From: Thermoleophilaceae bacterium
Lineage (GTDB): Bacteria > Actinomycetota > Thermoleophilia > Solirubrobacterales > Thermoleophilaceae
Direction: 5' to 3'
DNA: 6,322 bases
Assembly (NCBI GenBank): GCA_013812005.1
Contig: JACCUE010000208.1
Location: 1-6,322, forward strand
The notes under the pieces were generated by a model. The model saw only the letters and a program-made list of their open reading frames with translations, had not been told where the DNA came from and made no database searches. Made by a program: the position numbers and the translations under genes. Shown piece by piece: positions 5,824 to 6,322 of the stretch (positions are counted from its first letter, which is position 1; each line of letters opens with the position of its first letter).

Positions 5824-6322
5824 TCTCCTCGGTGCCAACCGGCAACACCTTCGACAAGTACGGCTCCACCAATCCGATCGTGCGCCGCCTGATGGCCGGC
5901 TTCCATGGCGCGCTCGACGAGCTGTGGGACAAGGCCCGGCCGCAGTCGGTGCTCGACGTGGGCTGCGGCGAAGGCGTGCTCACCTGCGAGTGGGCCGATC
6001 GGCTGGGCGAGGGCCGGATCGTGGGCATCGACCTCGACGACCCCAAGCTGCGCGCCGAGTGGGACAAGCGCTCACGCGCGAACCTCGAGCTTCGGGTCGA
6101 GGAGGCCACGCGGCTGTCCTTTAGCGACGACGAGTTCCACACCGCAGCGGCGATCGAGGTGCTCGAACACGTGCCCGACCCGGAGGCGACCGTGGCCGAG
6201 ATGGCGCGGGTGGCCGAGAGGTGGCTGCTCGCCTCGGTGCCGCGCGAGCCGCTGTGGCGGGGCCTGAACATGGCGCGCGGCTCCTACTGGGGCTCGCTCG
6301 GCAATACGCCCGGGCACGTGAA
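5820..6322 (+). CDS. Class I SAM-dependent methyltransferase (3' end outside window)
   Basis: This frame stays open to the window edge: 167 complete codons from TTG 5820, C-terminus missing. The recognisable N-terminus is SSVPTGNTFDKYGSTNP, then a helix (LMAGFHGALDELW) and the Rossmann core: motif I VLDVGCGEGVL (44-54 counting from TTG), acidic end of strand 2 GIDLDD (69-74), and AAAIEVLEHVPDP (109-121), typical of the UbiG/Methyltransf_11 type. The last visible part, LNMARGSYWGSLGNTPGHV, is near the usual C-terminal third. The acceptor is unknown; coupling to the GT2 gene suggests a glycan or polyprenyl-linked intermediate. The start is uncertain. TTG 5820 has GGAGGG (5799-5804) but at 15 bases, which is long; GTG 5832 has no site; GTG 5755 becomes the natural start if one base is missing from the C6 run. 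Confidence 0.8.
   Translation, partial: MISSVPTGNTFDKYGSTNPIVRRLMAGFHGALDELWDKARPQSVLDVGCGEGVLTCEWADRLGEGRIVGIDLDDPKLRAEWDKRSRANLELRVEEATRLSFSDDEFHTAAAIEVLEHVPDPEATVAEMARVAERWLLASVPREPLWRGLNMARGSYWGSLGNTPGHV

Noticed and set aside
5795..6124. Plus-strand frame beginning MRRVAVPPFDLLGAN as the start of the last gene
   Set aside because: After a few plausible residues it becomes Arg/Gly-rich and lacks SAM motifs, whereas the neighbouring frame has VLDVGCGEG and EVLEHV.

Overview
This is a G+C-rich bacterial window. Third codon positions are almost all G or C, and the gene families and layout resemble a high-GC actinobacterium. The protein families recall the Thermoleophilia/Solirubrobacterales group, but that placement comes from memory of similar proteins, not from a search. 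No rRNA, tRNA, CRISPR array, insertion sequence or phage gene was seen. All genes point to building or decorating a cell-surface glycan or lipid-linked sugar.

Layout. Four genes lie on the minus strand, read from right to left: a multi-membrane-span GT-C-like glycosyltransferase (4520 to 3138), a 60-residue membrane protein (3033 to 2851), a 490-residue two-domain SAM methyltransferase (2755 to 1283), and a membrane-anchored sulfatase/alkaline-phosphatase superfamily enzyme (1283 to beyond base 1, cut by the window edge). The last two overlap as TGATG and are probably translationally coupled. Diverging on the plus strand are a GT2 glycosyltransferase with two C-terminal membrane segments (4685 to 5758) and a second class I SAM methyltransferase (about 5820 to beyond 6322, cut by the window edge).

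Control signals. The 164-base divergent region (4521-4684) carries a TAGCCT hexamer close to each start codon, one per strand, plus a perfect 12-bp palindrome and a long imperfect hairpin. A third TAGCCT lies ahead of the 60-residue gene. I read these as -10 elements. The two divergent glycosyltransferases have no convincing Shine-Dalgarno sequence and would give leaderless or nearly leaderless mRNAs. The 60-residue gene would have a leader of about 40 bases with a GGAG site. Hairpins follow the GT-C gene and overlap the stop codon of the 60-residue gene, so the minus-strand genes may not form a single uniform transcript.

How the genes may work together (inference). The GT2 enzyme probably charges a polyprenyl phosphate or builds a glycan on the cytoplasmic side. 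The GT-C protein would use a lipid-linked sugar on the outer face. The AlkP-superfamily enzyme would add or remove a phospho- or sulfo-group outside the membrane, and the methyltransferases would modify sugars or lipids in the cytoplasm. The points most worth checking are an apparent one-base frame break at a C6 run at the start of the second methyltransferase, a kinase-like signature in the N-terminal half of the first methyltransferase, and the repeated TAGCCT start-site signal.
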